A stretch of DNA of 64,000 nt, from the NCBI RefSeq assembly GCF_018069565.1, contig NZ_JAGPNL010000001.1, positions 1,364,001 through 1,428,000 of the forward strand, written 5' to 3'. Shown here piece after piece: positions 1-9,204 of this stretch (its first letter is position 1; each line of letters opens with the position of its first letter). The notes under the pieces are model-generated. The model was not told the DNA's origin, did not search any database, and saw only the letters and a list, made by a program, of their open reading frames with translations. Position numbers and translations under genes: made by a program. Source of the stretch: Streptomyces tagetis. Its GTDB lineage: Bacteria; Actinomycetota; Actinomycetes; Streptomycetales; Streptomycetaceae.

Positions 1-1
1 C

Positions 2-1087
2 GCCTTCGACCCGGACCACCACGTCCGGCTGCACGCCCCCGCCGAGGAGTTCCACGCCCGCGCCGGCCGCCTCCTGGAACGCCCCCTGGACCGCGCCCGG
101 CCCCCGTGGGAGGCGCACGTGCTCCCCGGCGCGGACGGCACCTCCTTCGCCGTCCTCTTCAAGTTCCACCACGCCCTCGCCGACGGACTGCGGGCGCTGA
201 CCCTGGCCGCGGGCGTCCTCGACCCCGTCGACATGCCCCCGCCGCGCCCCCGGCCCGACCCGCCCGCGCGCGCCCTCGTGCCCGGCGTGCGGCGCCTGCC
301 GGAGCTGCTGCGCGGCGCCCTGTCCGACGCCGGCCGCGCCCTGGACATCGGGGCCGCCGCCGCCCTGTCCACCCTCGACGTGCGCTCCTCGCCCGCCTTC
401 ACCGCCGCCTCCTCCGGCACCCGCCGCACCGCCGGCGCCGTCCTCGACCTCGACGACGTGCACGTGGTCCGCAAGACCGCCGGCGGCACCGTCAACGACG
501 TGCTGATCGCCGTCGTCGCCGGGGGGCTGCGCCGCTGGCTCGACGAGCGCGGCGACGGCAGCGAGGGCGTCGCCCCGCGCGCCCTGATCCCCGTCTCCAC
601 CCGCCGTCCCCGCACCGCCCAGCCGCCCGGCAACCGGCTCTCCGGCTATCTGACGCGGCTGCCCGTCGGCGATCCCGACCCGCTCTCCCGCCTCGCCGCG
701 GTCCGCTCGGCGATGGACCGCAACAAGGAGGCCGGACCCGGCCGGGGCGCCGGCGCCGTCGCCCTGCTCGCCGACCACGTGCCCGCCCTCGGCCACCGGC
801 TCGGCGGGCCCCTGGTCGGCCAGGCGGCCCGGCTCTGGTTCGACGTCCTGGTCACCAGCGTGCCCCTGCCCAGCCTCGGCCTGCGGCTCGACGGCCACCC
901 GCTCACCGAGGTCTACCCCCTGGCCCCGCTCGCCCCCGGCCACGCCCTCGCGGTCGCGGTCTCCACGTACCGGGGGCGCGTCCACTACGGCCTGGTCGCC
1001 GACGCGCGCGCCGTGCTGGACCTCGACCGGCTCGCCCTCGCCCTCACCGAGGAGGCCGAGACCTTGCTCACGGCCTGCGCCTCCTGA
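2..1087 (+). CDS. WS/DGAT-family O-acyltransferase, 5' end missing
   Basis: The frame is open from the first bases of the window, so the N-terminus lies outside. It makes wax esters or triacylglycerol by moving an acyl group from acyl-CoA to a long-chain alcohol or diacylglycerol, usually at the membrane or lipid-droplet surface. The family's catalytic HHxxxDG motif is present as HHALADG at bases 167-187, preceded by the typical 'PLDRARPPWE' stretch. A second family-typical block, GGTVNDVLIAVVAGGLRRWL, follows at about base 480, and the C-terminal 'TSVPLP' region is intact. About 361 residues are visible against a usual 440-480, so roughly the first 100 are missing. It ends with TGA 100 bp before the SDR gene. 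Family assignment is firm; the acceptor (alcohol or diacylglycerol) cannot be read from sequence. Confidence 0.9.
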   Translation, partial: AFDPDHHVRLHAPAEEFHARAGRLLERPLDRARPPWEAHVLPGADGTSFAVLFKFHHALADGLRALTLAAGVLDPVDMPPPRPRPDPPARALVPGVRRLPELLRGALSDAGRALDIGAAAALSTLDVRSSPAFTAASSGTRRTAGAVLDLDDVHVVRKTAGGTVNDVLIAVVAGGLRRWLDERGDGSEGVAPRALIPVSTRRPRTAQPPGNRLSGYLTRLPVGDPDPLSRLAAVRSAMDRNKEAGPGRGAGAVALLADHVPALGHRLGGPLVGQAARLWFDVLVTSVPLPSLGLRLDGHPLTEVYPLAPLAPGHALAVAVSTYRGRVHYGLVADARAVLDLDRLALALTEEAETLLTACAS

Positions 1088-1186
1088 CCCCCGCGGGTTT
1101 GGCCGCGGGCCCGGCGCTCCGTAAAATCCCCCGTTCGACGGCGGGCGCGAACGGAGCGCCGCGCGGGACCAGGGACGGCAGCGGCG

Positions 1187-2662
1187 ATGACGGTGACACA
1201 GGACGGTTCGGGGACCACGGACGAGGTGGCGTACGGCCCCGGGATCGACCCGGAGCGGCTCGCCGTCTGCCTCGGCGTCCTGGAGGAGCTGGACGCGCTG
1301 GACGTCGACCACCCCGACGCCATCGCGGTGCGCCGTGCCACCTCGCACGTCTACCGCATGGTCAAGCAGCGCCGCCGCCAGGAGCGCCGGGCCGCCAAGA
1401 CCGCCCACGACAAGGCGGTCACCGAGGCCACCGCCACCGGCTCCGCCGAGCGCATCGACGACGAGACCGAGGGCATCCTGCCCTCCTCGCGCACCGAGGA
1501 GGGGCGGCTCGCCGGGATACTCCGGCGCCCGCGCTCCTGCTACGTCTGCAAGGCCCGGTACGTCGAGGTCGACTACTTCTACCACCAGCTCTGCCGGGAG
1601 TGCGCCGCCGAGAACCGCACCCGGCGCGAGGCCCGCACCGACCTCACCGGCCGGCGCGCGCTGCTCACCGGCGGCCGGGCCAAGATCGGCATGTACATCG
1701 CGCTCCGGCTGCTGCGCGACGGCGCCCACACCACGGTCACCACCCGCTTCCCCAACGACGCGATCCGCCGCTTCAAGGCCCAGCCGGACAGCGCCGAGTG
1801 GGTCCACCGGCTCAAGGTCGTCGGCATCGACCTGCGCGACCCCGCCCAGGCCGTCGCCCTCGCCGACTCGGTCGCCGCCGAGGGCCCGCTCGACATCCTG
1901 ATCAACAACGCCGCCCAGACGGTACGGCGCTCCCCGCGGGCCTACAGCGAGCTGCTCGCCGCCGAGTCCGCCCCGCTGCCCGCCGGGGAACTGCCCGCCT
2001 CCGAGGTGATCGGCACCTACGGCTCCGGCGCCGTGGCCGAGCTGCCCGTCGCGGGCGGCGGCGCGCTGAGCGCCCAGGACGTCACCGGCCTCGCGCTGGT
2101 CTCCGGCTCGGCGTCGCTGGAGCGCATCGCCTCCGGCACCGCCATCGACGCGGGCGGACTCGTCCCCGACCTGCACGACACCAATAGCTGGGTCCAGACG
2201 GTGGAGGAGGTGACGCCGGTCGAGCTGCTGGAGGTCCAGCTCTGCAACTCGACGGCGCCCTTCATCCTGATCAGCCGGCTGCGCCCGGCGATGGCCGCGA
2301 CGGCGGCGGGACGCGCGTACATCGTGAACGTCTCCGCCATGGAGGGCGTCTTCGCCCGCGGCTACAAGGGCGCCGGGCACCCGCACACCAACATGGCCAA
2401 GGCCGCGCTGAACATGCTGACCCGCACCAGCGCCCAGGAGATGTTCGACAAGGACCGCATCCTGATGACCGCCGTGGACACCGGCTGGATCACCGACGAG
2501 CGCCCGCACCCGGACAAGGTGCGCCTCGCGGAGGCCGGCTTCCACGCCCCGCTCGACCTGGTCGACGGCGCCGCCCGCGTCTACGACCCGATCGTGCGCG
2601 GCGAGGCGGGCGAGGAGCTGTACGGCGTCTTCCTCAAGGACTACGCGCCCGGCAAGTGGTGA
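1187..2662 (+). CDS. SDR-family oxidoreductase with N-terminal Cys-rich extension
   Basis: A 491-residue protein, far longer than the usual 250-residue SDR. Residues 1-150 are a charged helical extension ending in a paired-cysteine segment (CYVC ... CREC, about residues 125-143) that looks like a zinc-binding knuckle. The Rossmann core then starts with TGGRAKIG (about 161-168), followed by NNAAQT. A loop of roughly 90 residues rich in Ala, Gly and Ser is inserted before the catalytic half. The active-site region reads NVSAMEG ... GAGHPHTNMAKAALN: the Lys of YxxxK is there, but the usual Tyr is Thr (about residue 400). Either the catalytic Tyr is elsewhere (GYKGAG, shortly before) or the protein is not a standard dehydrogenase. 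The ATG at 1187 is the start preceding the conserved extension. No operon partner; a strong hairpin follows. Substrate unknown. Confidence 0.88.
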   Translation: MTVTQDGSGTTDEVAYGPGIDPERLAVCLGVLEELDALDVDHPDAIAVRRATSHVYRMVKQRRRQERRAAKTAHDKAVTEATATGSAERIDDETEGILPSSRTEEGRLAGILRRPRSCYVCKARYVEVDYFYHQLCRECAAENRTRREARTDLTGRRALLTGGRAKIGMYIALRLLRDGAHTTVTTRFPNDAIRRFKAQPDSAEWVHRLKVVGIDLRDPAQAVALADSVAAEGPLDILINNAAQTVRRSPRAYSELLAAESAPLPAGELPASEVIGTYGSGAVAELPVAGGGALSAQDVTGLALVSGSASLERIASGTAIDAGGLVPDLHDTNSWVQTVEEVTPVELLEVQLCNSTAPFILISRLRPAMAATAAGRAYIVNVSAMEGVFARGYKGAGHPHTNMAKAALNMLTRTSAQEMFDKDRILMTAVDTGWITDERPHPDKVRLAEAGFHAPLDLVDGAARVYDPIVRGEAGEELYGVFLKDYAPGKW

Positions 2663-2691
2663 CCCCGGCCCCGCGAGCGCGGGCCGACGCG

Positions 2692-2745
2692 GCGGGCCCC
2701 GGGCCCGGTTGACGCCCCTCGGGGCGTCCCGGACCCGGGGCCCGC
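2692..2745 (+). terminator. Strong GC-rich hairpin after the SDR gene
   Basis: A 17-base arm GCGGGCCCCGGGCCCGG (2692-2708) pairs with 2729-2745 with one mismatch. Inside it sits a second perfect inverted repeat, GACGCCCC/GGGGCGTC, with a 2-base centre. No U-tract follows, as is normal for Streptomyces. It lies 30 bases after the SDR stop and is read as its terminator. Confidence 0.75.
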
Positions 2746-3178
2746 ACCCGTCCCGGGCGGATGTGCGGGCCGCGAGCGTCCGTGCGGCCCACGCGATCAA
2801 ACACGGACCGTCATCGCAGGGACGATCGGGACATCCGCCGAACGGGTGAGACCGGGCACGGTGTAAAAGTGGTCGAACTCGGTCAAAATGGGCTCAACTG
2901 GCCACAGAATGGCAGGCAATGCTTCCCCCATCTTTTGAGCCCTATAGAGCGCACGGCCGCTCATTTGGTTAATCTGGACCGGACGGGCGGCAACACGGGG
3001 TCCCACCCACACCCACGGTCCGTCATGGGACAAGCCGGTTCACCACGGCCTGCTCTCTCCTGCGAGATGCCGGCGCCACCGCGTCCGAACCGAACGAACC
3101 AGACCCGACGGGCGCCGGGTGCCGGTGGCAGACCGGCCGACGGGCCCCAAGGGTGACCCGACACATAAGGAGTGCGCG
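2746..3178 (+). promoter_or_regulatory. Non-coding leader region before the small gene at 3179
   Basis: No convincing gene is seen here. Bases 2860-2980 are clearly less GC-rich than the surroundings and include stretches such as TCTTTTGAGCCCTATAGAGC, so the promoter of the 3179 gene most likely lies here, giving a long leader. No clear -10/-35 pair of the housekeeping type could be fixed. Confidence 0.35.
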
Positions 3179-3352
3179 GTGACACCGGAGACGACCAACC
3201 CCGATCAACTCACCCTGGAGCGCGTCGAGCGCGCCACCCGCCGGCCCGGCGAGCTGGGCAGTCTCGACGTGTGGGCCCGGTCCGCCCCCATCCGCCTCGC
3301 GGGGTACGAGGACGACCTCGCCGAGCCCCACATCCTGCCCAGCGTGGACTGA
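3179..3352 (+). CDS. Small protein of unknown function (57 aa)
   Basis: GTG start at 3179 is chosen because AAGGAG (3167-3172) lies 6 bases upstream. An upstream in-frame start at 3119 would put the Shine-Dalgarno inside the gene. The product is acidic and hydrophilic, without signal peptide or membrane segment, and ends in a striking tail 'WARSAPIRLAGYEDDLAEPH' followed by ILPSVD. I do not recognise the family. The well-formed start, codon bias and hairpin terminator just downstream support a real gene. It stands alone between the SDR gene and the convergent amidase. Short leader-like peptides of this type can be precursors of modified peptides, but no maturation enzyme lies beside it, so that is not claimed. 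Confidence 0.6.
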   Translation: MTPETTNPDQLTLERVERATRRPGELGSLDVWARSAPIRLAGYEDDLAEPHILPSVD

Positions 3353-3385
3353 CCCCGCCACAGGAGCCCGCGGAGCGCGGTGACC

Positions 3386-3415
3386 GCATGGGCGTGCCCC
3401 CGCCCACGCCCATGC
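3386..3415. terminator. Bidirectional hairpin between small gene and amidase
   Basis: GCATGGGCGTG (3386-3396) pairs perfectly with CACGCCCATGC (3405-3415) around an 8-base loop. It sits between two convergent genes and can serve both. Confidence 0.75.
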
Positions 3416-3448
3416 AGCCGGCCCGGCCCGGCCCAGCCCGCCCGCCGG

Positions 3449-4789
3449 CTACAGCGGCGCCGTCCGCCGCCACGGGCGCAGCTCCTCGATCCGCTCGGCC
3501 AGCCCGAGCAGCACCGTCTCCGACCCCGGACGCCCCACCAGTTGCACGGCACACGGCGCACCCGAGGGCAGCACGCCGAACGGCACCGCCATCGCGGGCC
3601 AGCCCGTCAGGTTCCACGGCGGAGTGAACGGCGAATACGACGAGTTGGCCATCACGTTCCGCAGCCAGCCCCGCTCGTGCCACGGCCCGGCCAGGGGGGA
3701 GCGGCGGGCCAGCGCCGGGGTGAGCAGCACGTCGTACTCGGTGAAGAACGGCTCCAGCCGCCCGCGCAGCTCCTCGCGCCCCTTCCCGGCGGCGGCCGAG
3801 CGGGCGAAGCGCCGGCCGATCGCCGCGTGCACCCGGGTCCGCCGCACCAGCCGGCGCGGGTCCAGCTCCCGCGCGTCCACCGACGTACCGGCCGACCAGT
3901 GGCGCAGCGCCGTCACCCCGAGCGAGGACGGGTAGGGCGGATCGGCCCGCCGCACCTGGTGACCGGCGCGCATCAGCACCCCGGCCGCCTCCCGCAGCGC
4001 CTGCCGGTACGGCGCGGAGACCGTGACACCGGCCATCGGGCTGCGCAGGGACGCCGCGACGCGCAGACTGCCGCCGGGCTCCCCGCCGCCGGGCCGCCCG
4101 TCCGCGAGGACGTCCAGCATCAGCCGCGTGTCCTCGACCGTCGTGGCCATCGGACCGTTCTCCGACATGCCGAACCAGTCGCCCTCGCCGATGCCCGCGG
4201 GCACCACCCCGTGCCCCGGCTTGATGGTGACCAGACCGCAGTTGGCGGCCGGGATGCGCAGCGAGCCCATGCCGTCGTTGCCCAGCGCCAGCGGCACCAT
4301 TCCGGCGGCGACCGCGGCGGCGCTGCCGCCCGAGGAGCCGCCCGCCGAACGGGACGGGTCCCACGGGTTGCGGGTGATGCCGTACACGCCGTCGGTGGTG
4401 CCGAAGACACACAGCTCGGGCACGTTGGTCAGGCCCACCACCACCGCGCCGGCCGCCCGCAGCCGGGCCACGGTCACGTGATCCGCCCCGGCGGGCGCCC
4501 CGGGGGTCGCGGCGGAGCCGACGCGCAGCGGCTCGCCGCCGACCGCCACGTTGTCCTTGATGGCCACCGGCACGCCGGCCAGCGGCAGTTCGGCCAGATC
4601 GCCACGGGCGCCGACCTCGTCGGCCTCGGCGAGCGCGGCCTCGGCGCGTACCGTCCGGAAGGCGCCGATCCGGCCGTCGAGCCGCTCGATCCGGGCGAGG
4701 TGGGCGGCCACCACCTCGCGGGGCGTGGCGCGCTTCTCGCGTACGGCGGCGGCGATCTCGGCGGCGGTCCGGCCGGCCCAGTCGGTCAC
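3449..4789 (-). CDS. Amidase (amidase-signature family)
   Basis: A 446-residue amidase-signature hydrolase that cleaves carboxamides (R-CONH2) in the cytoplasm. The Ser-cisSer-Lys triad can be placed: Lys78 in PVAIKDN, cis-Ser152 in AGGSSGGSAA and nucleophile Ser176 in GMGSLRIP; the 24-residue spacing between the two serines is that of the family. The GTG start at 4789 is chosen because GAGGAG lies 8-13 bases upstream and homology begins at 'DWAGRTAAEIAAAVREK'; the open frame reaches further upstream only as antisense of the mannosidase. Length is slightly short of the usual 460-500. Because it is not beside gatB or gatC it is not the tRNA amidotransferase subunit. It is divergent from the mannosidase gene. 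Natural substrate unknown. Confidence 0.9.
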   Translation of the reverse strand: MTDWAGRTAAEIAAAVREKRATPREVVAAHLARIERLDGRIGAFRTVRAEAALAEADEVGARGDLAELPLAGVPVAIKDNVAVGGEPLRVGSAATPGAPAGADHVTVARLRAAGAVVVGLTNVPELCVFGTTDGVYGITRNPWDPSRSAGGSSGGSAAAVAAGMVPLALGNDGMGSLRIPAANCGLVTIKPGHGVVPAGIGEGDWFGMSENGPMATTVEDTRLMLDVLADGRPGGGEPGGSLRVAASLRSPMAGVTVSAPYRQALREAAGVLMRAGHQVRRADPPYPSSLGVTALRHWSAGTSVDARELDPRRLVRRTRVHAAIGRRFARSAAAGKGREELRGRLEPFFTEYDVLLTPALARRSPLAGPWHERGWLRNVMANSSYSPFTPPWNLTGWPAMAVPFGVLPSGAPCAVQLVGRPGSETVLLGLAERIEELRPWRRTAPL

Positions 4790-5081
4790 GGAGGGCTCCT
4801 CGCTGTGCGGTGGACGGGCCACCTGGGGATGGGGGACACCTGTGCCCCAGCACTCTGCCCCGCGGACCGCCCCCACGTCGAGCGCGGGCTGCTCCGAAGC
4901 GCCCTGGCCCGCCCCGGCCCGCCCCGGACCGGTCCGCGCGTGAGGTCCGTGGTCCGGCGCGGGGTTCGCGGGGCCCGGGGCGGGGGAGCTGTACTCCTCG
5001 TCGGTCCCTTCCGCCGCGCCCCCGCGCCCGGAGGGGCCCGGCCGTCCCGCAGGCCGCCCTCCCCGACCCCGGAGCGCCCCC

Positions 5082-8000
5082 ATGCACGACGACCGCAGCC
5101 TCGTCGAAGGCCGCCTCAGGCGCGTCCTCGACGAGCGCGTCCGCCCCGCCGTCCACCCCGAGACCGTGCCCCTGGAGGTGGCGGTGTGGCACGCGCCCGG
5201 CGAGCCCGTCCCGGTCGCCGAGGCACTGGCGGCCACCCCCGAGCCCATCGCCCCCGGCACCGCCTGGGGCGCCCCCTGGGGCACCAGTTGGTTCCGGGTG
5301 ACCGGCACCGTCCCGACGGCGTGGGCCGGCCGCAGCGTCGAGGCCCTGCTCGACCTCGGCTTCGACGACTCCGAGCCCGGCTTCCAGTGCGAGGGCCTGG
5401 TCCACGGGGCCGACGGAGCCCCGCTCAAGGGCCTCAACCCGCTCAGCCAGTGGGTGCGCGTCGCCGCCCCCGCCCGTGGCGGCGAGGCCGTGCGCCTGTA
5501 CGTCGAGGCCGCCTCCAACCCCGTCGTCCTCGGCCCGCGCGGCTTCGCCCCCACCCCGCTCGGCGACCCGGCGACCGCCGGTGACGCGCCCCAGTACCGG
5601 CTCGGCCGCATGGACCTCGCCGTCTTCGACGAGACGGTCTGGAACCTCACCCTCGACCTGGAGGTGCTGGGCGAGCTGATGGCCGAACTGCCGGTGGACG
5701 CGCCCCGCCGCTGGGAGATCCTGCGCGCCGTGGACACCGCCCTGGACGCCCTCGACCTCCAGGACGTCGGCGGCACCGCCGGCCGGGCCCGCGAGCGGCT
5801 CACCGGCGTCCTCTCCGCGCCCGCCGTGCCCTCCGCGCACCGCGTCAGCGCCGTCGGCCACGCGCACATCGACTCGGCGTGGCTGTGGCCGCTGCGCGAG
5901 ACGGTGCGCAAAGTGGCCCGTACCGTCACGGGCATGACCGCGCTCCTGGCGGACGAGCCGGAGTTCGTGTTCGCCATGTCGCAGGCCCAGCAGTGGGCGT
6001 GGATGCGCGACCACCGGCCCGACGTGTGGGCGCGGATGCGGGAGGCGGTCGCCGGCGGGCGGTTCGTGCCGACCGGCGGCATGTGGGTGGAGTCGGACAC
6101 CAACATGCCCGGCTCCGAGGCGATGGCCCGCCAGTGCGTGCACGGCAAGCGGTTCTTCCTCGACGAGTTCGGCATCGAGAACGACGAGGTGTGGCTGCCG
6201 GACACCTTCGGCTTCGCCGCCGGGCTCCCGCAGATCGTCCGCGCGGCCGGCTGCCGGTACCTGCTCACCCAGAAGATGTCCTGGTCGCGTACGAACACCT
6301 TCCCGCACCACACCTTCCTGTGGGAGGGCATCGACGGCTCCCGGGTCTTCACCCACTTCCCGCCCGTCGACACCTACACCTGCTCGATGCGGGGCGCCGA
6401 GATCGCGCACGCCGTCCGCACCTTCCGCGAGAAGGGCGTCGCCCGCCACTCCCTCGCCCCGACCGGCTGGGGCGACGGGGGCGGCGGCACCACCCGCGAG
6501 ATGATCGGCAGGGCGGCCCGGCTGCGCGACCTGGAGGGGTCGGCGACCGTGACCTGGCGGACCCCGCACGACTTCTTCCGCACGGCCGAGGCCGAGTACC
6601 CCCACCCGCCGGTCTGGGCGGGGGAGCTGTACCTCGAACTGCACCGCGCCACCCTCACCAGCCAGGCCGCCACCAAGCGCGGCAACCGCCACAGCGAGCA
6701 CCTGCTGCGGGAGGCCGAGCTGTGGGCCGCCACGGCCGCCGTGCGCACCGGCTTCCCCTACCCGTACGAGGCACTGGACCGCATCTGGAAGACGGTCCTG
6801 CTCCACCAGTTCCACGACATCCTGCCCGGCTCCTCCATCGCCTGGGTGCACCGCGAGGCCCGCGCCGCCTACGCCCGTCTGGCGGCGGAACTCGGCGGCA
6901 TCGTCGACGCCGCCCAGCGCGCCCTGGCCGGCGAGGGCACCACCCCGCTCCTCTTCAACGCCGCCCCGCACCCCCGCGACGGCGTCCCCGCCGGCGCCGC
7001 CGGCGCCGCCGATCCGCCGCGCCGCACCCGCCCGCGGCCCCGCCCCGGCGGCGGACACGTCCTGGACAACGGGCTGCTGCGCGTCGAGATCGACGCCCGC
7101 GGCCTGGTCGTCTCCGTCCACGACACCGCCGCCGGCCGCGAGACCATCGCCCCCGGGCAGGCGGCCAACCTCCTCCAACTCCACGCCGACTTCCCGAACA
7201 TGTGGGACGCCTGGGACGTCGACGCCTTCTACCGCAACACCGTCACCGACCTCACCGACGCCGACGAGGTCGCCCCCGGCGCCGACGGGTCCTCGGTGCG
7301 CGTCGTCCGCTCCTTCGGCGCCTCCCGCGTCACCCAACTCCTCTCCCTCACCGAGGGGGAGCGCCGGCTGGAGGTGGAGACCGAGGTCGACTGGCACGAG
7401 ACGGAGAAGTTCCTCAAGCTGGCCTTCCCGCTCGACGTGCGCGCCGAACAGTACGCCTCCGAGACCCAGTTCGGGCACGTCCACCGTCCCACCCACACCA
7501 ACACGAGCTGGGACGCGGCCCGTTTCGAGGCGTGCAACCACCGCTTCGTCCACGTCGGCGAACCCGGCTGGGGCGTGGCGGTCGTCAACGACGCGACGTA
7601 CGGCCACGACGTCACCCGCTCCGTGCGCGCCGACGGCGACCTCGGGACGACGACCACGGTCCGCGTCTCCCTGCTGCGCGCGCCGCGCTTCCCCGACCCC
7701 CACACCGACCAGGGCGTCCACCGCTTCCGGCACGCGCTGGTGCCGGGCGCGGAGATCGGCGACGCGGTCCGCGAGGGCTGGCGGATCAACCTGCCGGAGC
7801 GCCGCCGTACGGGCGCGGGCGCCGTCGCCCCGCTGATCACGGTGGACCGGGACGCGGTCGTGGTCACCGCCGTCAAGCTCGCCGACGACGGCAGCGGTGA
7901 CGTGGTGGTGCGCTTCCACGAGGCGCACGGCGGCCGGGTCCGGGCCACGCTCACCTCCGGCTTCGGGGCCGACGGCGTCCAGGAGACCGACCTGCTGGAG

Positions 8001-8132
8001 CGCCCGCTGCCGCGGACCCCGGCGCCCCGGCTCGACGGCGACCGGATCGCCGTCGCACTACGGCCCTTCCAGCTCATGACGCTGCGGCTGACCCGCCCGG
8101 CGACCGCCACGGCACAGGAGGGGACCGCATGA
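5082..8132 (+). CDS. Alpha-mannosidase, glycoside hydrolase family 38
   Basis: A 1016-residue cytosolic-type GH38 enzyme that releases alpha-linked mannose. Order: N-terminal beta domain (1-250), catalytic (beta/alpha)7 barrel (about 255-590), then C-terminal beta domains. Zinc ligands and catalytic residues are visible: HAHID (H260, D264), nucleophile D374 in WLPDTFGF and H578 in HQFHDILPG. A Gly/Pro/Arg-rich linker at about 635-660 interrupts the boundary to the C-terminal domain. There is no signal peptide. The ATG at 5082 has a GGAG upstream. Its stop overlaps the start of the aldo/keto reductase by ATGA, so the two are translationally coupled and probably act in one sugar-breakdown route. 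From memory, S. coelicolor has a mannosidase at the matching place. Confidence 0.95.
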   Translation: MHDDRSLVEGRLRRVLDERVRPAVHPETVPLEVAVWHAPGEPVPVAEALAATPEPIAPGTAWGAPWGTSWFRVTGTVPTAWAGRSVEALLDLGFDDSEPGFQCEGLVHGADGAPLKGLNPLSQWVRVAAPARGGEAVRLYVEAASNPVVLGPRGFAPTPLGDPATAGDAPQYRLGRMDLAVFDETVWNLTLDLEVLGELMAELPVDAPRRWEILRAVDTALDALDLQDVGGTAGRARERLTGVLSAPAVPSAHRVSAVGHAHIDSAWLWPLRETVRKVARTVTGMTALLADEPEFVFAMSQAQQWAWMRDHRPDVWARMREAVAGGRFVPTGGMWVESDTNMPGSEAMARQCVHGKRFFLDEFGIENDEVWLPDTFGFAAGLPQIVRAAGCRYLLTQKMSWSRTNTFPHHTFLWEGIDGSRVFTHFPPVDTYTCSMRGAEIAHAVRTFREKGVARHSLAPTGWGDGGGGTTREMIGRAARLRDLEGSATVTWRTPHDFFRTAEAEYPHPPVWAGELYLELHRATLTSQAATKRGNRHSEHLLREAELWAATAAVRTGFPYPYEALDRIWKTVLLHQFHDILPGSSIAWVHREARAAYARLAAELGGIVDAAQRALAGEGTTPLLFNAAPHPRDGVPAGAAGAADPPRRTRPRPRPGGGHVLDNGLLRVEIDARGLVVSVHDTAAGRETIAPGQAANLLQLHADFPNMWDAWDVDAFYRNTVTDLTDADEVAPGADGSSVRVVRSFGASRVTQLLSLTEGERRLEVETEVDWHETEKFLKLAFPLDVRAEQYASETQFGHVHRPTHTNTSWDAARFEACNHRFVHVGEPGWGVAVVNDATYGHDVTRSVRADGDLGTTTTVRVSLLRAPRFPDPHTDQGVHRFRHALVPGAEIGDAVREGWRINLPERRRTGAGAVAPLITVDRDAVVVTAVKLADDGSGDVVVRFHEAHGGRVRATLTSGFGADGVQETDLLERPLPRTPAPRLDGDRIAVALRPFQLMTLRLTRPATATAQEGTA

Positions 8133-9151
8133 CGGGCACACCCCAGGACCCGGCCCCCCGCACCCGGCTCGGCGCCGGGCCCGTCGAGGTCGGACCCCTC
8201 GGCTTCGGCGCCGCCGCCATCGCGGGCCTGTACACCGAGGTCCCCGAGGAGCAGGCGCACCGGGCCGTCGACGCCGCCTGGGACCGCGGCATCCGCTACT
8301 TCGACACCGCCCCGCACTACGGACTGGGCCTGTCCGAACGCCGGCTCGGCGCCGCCCTGCGCACCCGGCCCCGGGACGCGTACACCCTTTCCACCAAGGT
8401 GGGCCGGCTCCTGGAGCCGCTGCCGGGCGGCGCGGGGCCCGGCGACGACCTCGCCGGAGGCTTCGCCGTGCCCGCCACCCACCGCCGGGTGTGGGACTTC
8501 AGCGCCGACGGCGTACGCCGCTCCCTGGAGGCGAGCCTCGAACGCCTCGGCCTGGACCGGGTCGACCTCGTCTACCTCCACGACCCCGACGACCACGCCG
8601 AGGAGGCGTTCCGCGAGGGGTACCCCGCCCTGGAACGGCTCCGTGCCGAAGGCACCGTCCGGGCGATCGGCGCCGGCATGAACCAGACCGCGATGCTCAC
8701 CCGGTTCGTCCGCGACACCGACGTCGACGTGGTGCTGTGTGCCGGCCGCTACACCCTCCTCGACCAGAGCGCGCTGGCAAGGCTGCTGCCCGCCGCGCTC
8801 GACCGCGGCACCTCCGTGGTGGTCGGCGGCGCCTTCAACTCCGGGCTCCTCGCCGACCCGGGCCCGCGCGCCACGTACGACTACGCCGCGCCGCCGGCCG
8901 GGCTCCTGGAGCGCGCCCTTCGTCTGAAGGGGCTCGCCGAGCGGCACGGCACCTCCCTGCGCGCCGCCGCCCTCGCCTTCTGCGCCGCCCACCCGGCCGT
9001 CGCGTGCGTGCTGGCCGGGGCGCGGTCGGCGGCCGAGGCGCACGACTGCGCCGACCGGTTCGCCGAGGCGGTGCCCGCCGCGTTCTGGCAGGAGCTGCGG
9101 GACGAGGGCCTCCTGCCGCCCCGGGCGCCGGTCCCGGGGGACCCCGGCTGA
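8129..9151 (+). CDS. Aldo/keto reductase (aldose dehydrogenase type)
   Basis: A 340-residue TIM-barrel oxidoreductase. The four catalytic residues of the superfamily are present: Asp in YFDTAPHYG, Tyr in the same segment, Lys in LSTKVGR and His in VYLHDPDD. The sequence pattern (APHYGLGLSERRLG, followed by a long loop before FSADGVRRSLEASLERL) is that of the L-fucose / D-threo-aldose 1-dehydrogenase group, which oxidises sugar lactols to lactones with NAD(P). The ATGA overlap with the mannosidase stop fixes the start and implies co-expression. Together they suggest release of a sugar by the mannosidase and its oxidation here, but the sugar is an inference. It converges on the gene at 9205. 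Confidence 0.9.
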   Translation: MTGTPQDPAPRTRLGAGPVEVGPLGFGAAAIAGLYTEVPEEQAHRAVDAAWDRGIRYFDTAPHYGLGLSERRLGAALRTRPRDAYTLSTKVGRLLEPLPGGAGPGDDLAGGFAVPATHRRVWDFSADGVRRSLEASLERLGLDRVDLVYLHDPDDHAEEAFREGYPALERLRAEGTVRAIGAGMNQTAMLTRFVRDTDVDVVLCAGRYTLLDQSALARLLPAALDRGTSVVVGGAFNSGLLADPGPRATYDYAAPPAGLLERALRLKGLAERHGTSLRAAALAFCAAHPAVACVLAGARSAAEAHDCADRFAEAVPAAFWQELRDEGLLPPRAPVPGDPG

Positions 9152-9204
9152 GCGGACCGCCGAGCGGGGGCGCACCGGGGTCGGGGCCGCGCGCCCCCGG
9201 CGGG

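Noticed and set aside
3210-7928. Very long open frame on the minus strand across amidase and mannosidase genes
   Set aside because: It is the antisense of the mannosidase, kept open by high GC. It has repetitive Gly/Val/Arg composition and no domains, while the plus strand has all GH38 catalytic residues.
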